Origin: a bacterium
GTDB taxonomy: Bacteria; Bdellovibrionota; FAC87; UBA2466
DNA: 6,748 nucleotides
NCBI GenBank assembly: GCA_019750655.1
Contig: JAIEOG010000145.1
Coordinates: 1 to 6,748, forward strand
Direction: 5' to 3'
The notes under the pieces were generated by a model. That model worked only from the letters and a program-made list of their open reading frames with translations, was not told where the DNA came from and ran no database searches. This document shows, in pieces, positions 5,617-6,748 of the stretch; position 1 is the stretch's first letter; every line of letters starts with the position of its first letter. The position numbers were made by a program, and so were the translations under genes.

Positions 5617-6723
5617 TTACTTTTTCTTAGCTTGAGACGGCACAAAAGGAAGAGGGCGTGTATGCATCGGAACCAGTTCTTCGCGCACTTTTAGTAGGAA
5701 GTCCTTTGCATCGGCTTGAGACGCGTCCACAAATCCCAGTGCGATCGGGTGGTGGAGGTGTGGGCTGAAGGTTCCGCTCGTGACGGTGCCGACTTTCACT
5801 TTTGCCGGCGTGTAGATCTCGGCGCCTTGGCGGGCCATGCGGCGGTCTTCGACGGCAAAGCCGCGCAGGACTTTGCGTGGGCCTGCTTCGAAGAGTTTTT
5901 GCAAAGTCGGTTGGCCCATAAATCCGCCCGCTTTTTTCAATTTCACCACCCAGTTTAAGCCCGCTTCAAAGGGAGAGATCTCGGTGCTGATCTCGTGGCC
6001 ATGTAAGGGGTAACCCATTTCCAGGCGCAGTGTATCGCGCGCGCCGAGACCAATCGGGGCTAGGCCCTTGGGAGCGCCGAGTTCCATCAAGCTTTGCCAG
6101 ATGCGTGGAGCGGCTTCGTTGCGGACGTAAATTTCAAAACCGTCCTCGCCGGTATATCCCGTACGCGAGAGGTAGCAAGGCTCACCAAAGACTTTGGATT
6201 CGGCGGCCCAGTAGTACTTCAAATTCTTGGCAACCTGCGGATCGCTGCACTCACTTAAGATCTCTTCTGCGCGTGGGCCTTGCACGGCGAGGAGGCTTAA
6301 GGAATCGCTAAGGTCTTCGAGGCTCGCACCTTTTAAGTGTTGTTGGAACCACGCAAAGACGGCCGCGCGGTTCGAAGCATTCACGCAAATGAAAATCTCT
6401 TCCGGCCCGCGGTGGTAGGCGATAACGTCGTCGATGATTCCGCCCTCCGGGTTGCAAACCAAAGAGTACTGCGCTTGGCCGAGCTGCGTCTTGGAAAGGT
6501 CGTTGGTGAGCAACGCATTCACGGCTTCGAGCGCGCCTTTGCCCCGCACGCGCAATTGGCCCATATGGCTCACATCAAAAAGCCCGGCGTGGGTGCGCAC
6601 TTGTTTGGCTTCCTCTAATACACCTGCGTACTGCACGGGCATCTGGTAGCCCGCAAACGGGACAATCCGCGCTTTGAGATTCTGGTGTTGGGTAAACAAA
6701 GGGGTGCGTAAGAGTTCTGACAT
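5617..6723 (-). CDS. gcvT: Glycine cleavage system T protein (aminomethyltransferase)
   Basis: GcvT transfers the methylene group from the aminomethyl-lipoyl arm of GcvH to tetrahydrofolate, releasing ammonia and giving 5,10-methylene-tetrahydrofolate in the cytosol. The 368-residue length is usual. Motifs in order: PFAGYQMPVQY (22-32), GLFDVSHMGQ (47-56), LTNDL (72-76), CNPEGGIIDDV (90-100, holding the catalytic Asp of the family at 98/99), LLAVQGPRA (144-152), SRTGYTGEDGFEIY (186-199, folate site with Glu193-Asp194), and GLGARDTLRLEMGYPLHGHE (225-244). The C terminus is a short basic tail (AKKK). The start is ATG with no strong Shine-Dalgarno; a five-bp stem abuts it. gcvH lies downstream but is separated by the cytochrome-like gene, unlike the common adjacent gcvT-gcvH order. 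A promoter would lie outside the window. Confidence 0.97.
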   Translation of the reverse strand: MSELLRTPLFTQHQNLKARIVPFAGYQMPVQYAGVLEEAKQVRTHAGLFDVSHMGQLRVRGKGALEAVNALLTNDLSKTQLGQAQYSLVCNPEGGIIDDVIAYHRGPEEIFICVNASNRAAVFAWFQQHLKGASLEDLSDSLSLLAVQGPRAEEILSECSDPQVAKNLKYYWAAESKVFGEPCYLSRTGYTGEDGFEIYVRNEAAPRIWQSLMELGAPKGLAPIGLGARDTLRLEMGYPLHGHEISTEISPFEAGLNWVVKLKKAGGFMGQPTLQKLFEAGPRKVLRGFAVEDRRMARQGAEIYTPAKVKVGTVTSGTFSPHLHHPIALGFVDASQADAKDFLLKVREELVPMHTRPLPFVPSQAKKK

Positions 6724-6743
6724 GCCGCTATTTAAGCTGCGGC
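6724..6743 (-). other. Short stem-loop abutting the gcvT start codon
   Basis: GCCGC (6743-6739) and GCGGC (6728-6724) on the minus strand pair around a ten-base loop and end directly at the ATG. At five base pairs it could arise by chance, but it resembles in position the start-proximal hairpins of gcvH and the glycosyltransferase gene. Confidence 0.25.
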
Positions 6744-6748
6744 CCTAA

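Noticed and set aside
6724..6748. Glycine riboswitch ahead of gcvT
   Set aside because: Only 25 bases upstream of gcvT are in the window, far too few; none of the other gaps shows the conserved glycine riboswitch cores that I could recognise.

Overview
All seven genes lie on the minus strand, so the window reads from right to left. It looks like chromosomal DNA of a moderately GC-rich Gram-negative bacterium. Reasons are an exported protein with a cytochrome c-like tail, a GT-C glycosyltransferase with an ArnT-like layout, a LapA-domain membrane protein and a good candidate sigma-54 promoter. A PHP-like protein ending in an NPLYV-type tail suggests a deltaproteobacterial or Bdellovibrionota-like lineage, but this is a weak inference. 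I see no mobile elements, tRNA, rRNA or CRISPR arrays.

Right part (6723 to 3592): gcvT (aminomethyltransferase) and gcvH (lipoyl carrier H protein) of the glycine cleavage system. Between them sits an unrelated gene (5332 to 4046) for an exported, mostly helical protein. It ends in a very short cytochrome c-like segment with an atypical CX4CH motif and a possible distal Met. The gap in front of this gene holds a canonical GG-N10-GC sigma-54 promoter candidate, with a 9-bp direct repeat and small inverted repeats upstream. gcvP and lpd are not in the window.

Middle (3513 to 833): a membrane GT39/ArnT-type glycosyltransferase that starts at TTG, overlapping by 31 bases a membrane-anchored PHP-fold protein that has lost several metal ligands. 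The pair may act in envelope glycan synthesis or modification.

Left part (811 to 18): a HIT-family nucleotide hydrolase/phosphorylase of the Ap4A phosphorylase-like group and a small LapA-domain membrane protein whose start overlaps the HIT stop by one base. Tight spacing from the glycosyltransferase to the LapA gene suggests one transcription unit.

The most interesting signals are the atypical cytochrome-like protein with its own sigma-54-type promoter inside a glycine cleavage locus, RNA hairpins that bury the Shine-Dalgarno of gcvH and of the glycosyltransferase, and the degenerate PHP protein.
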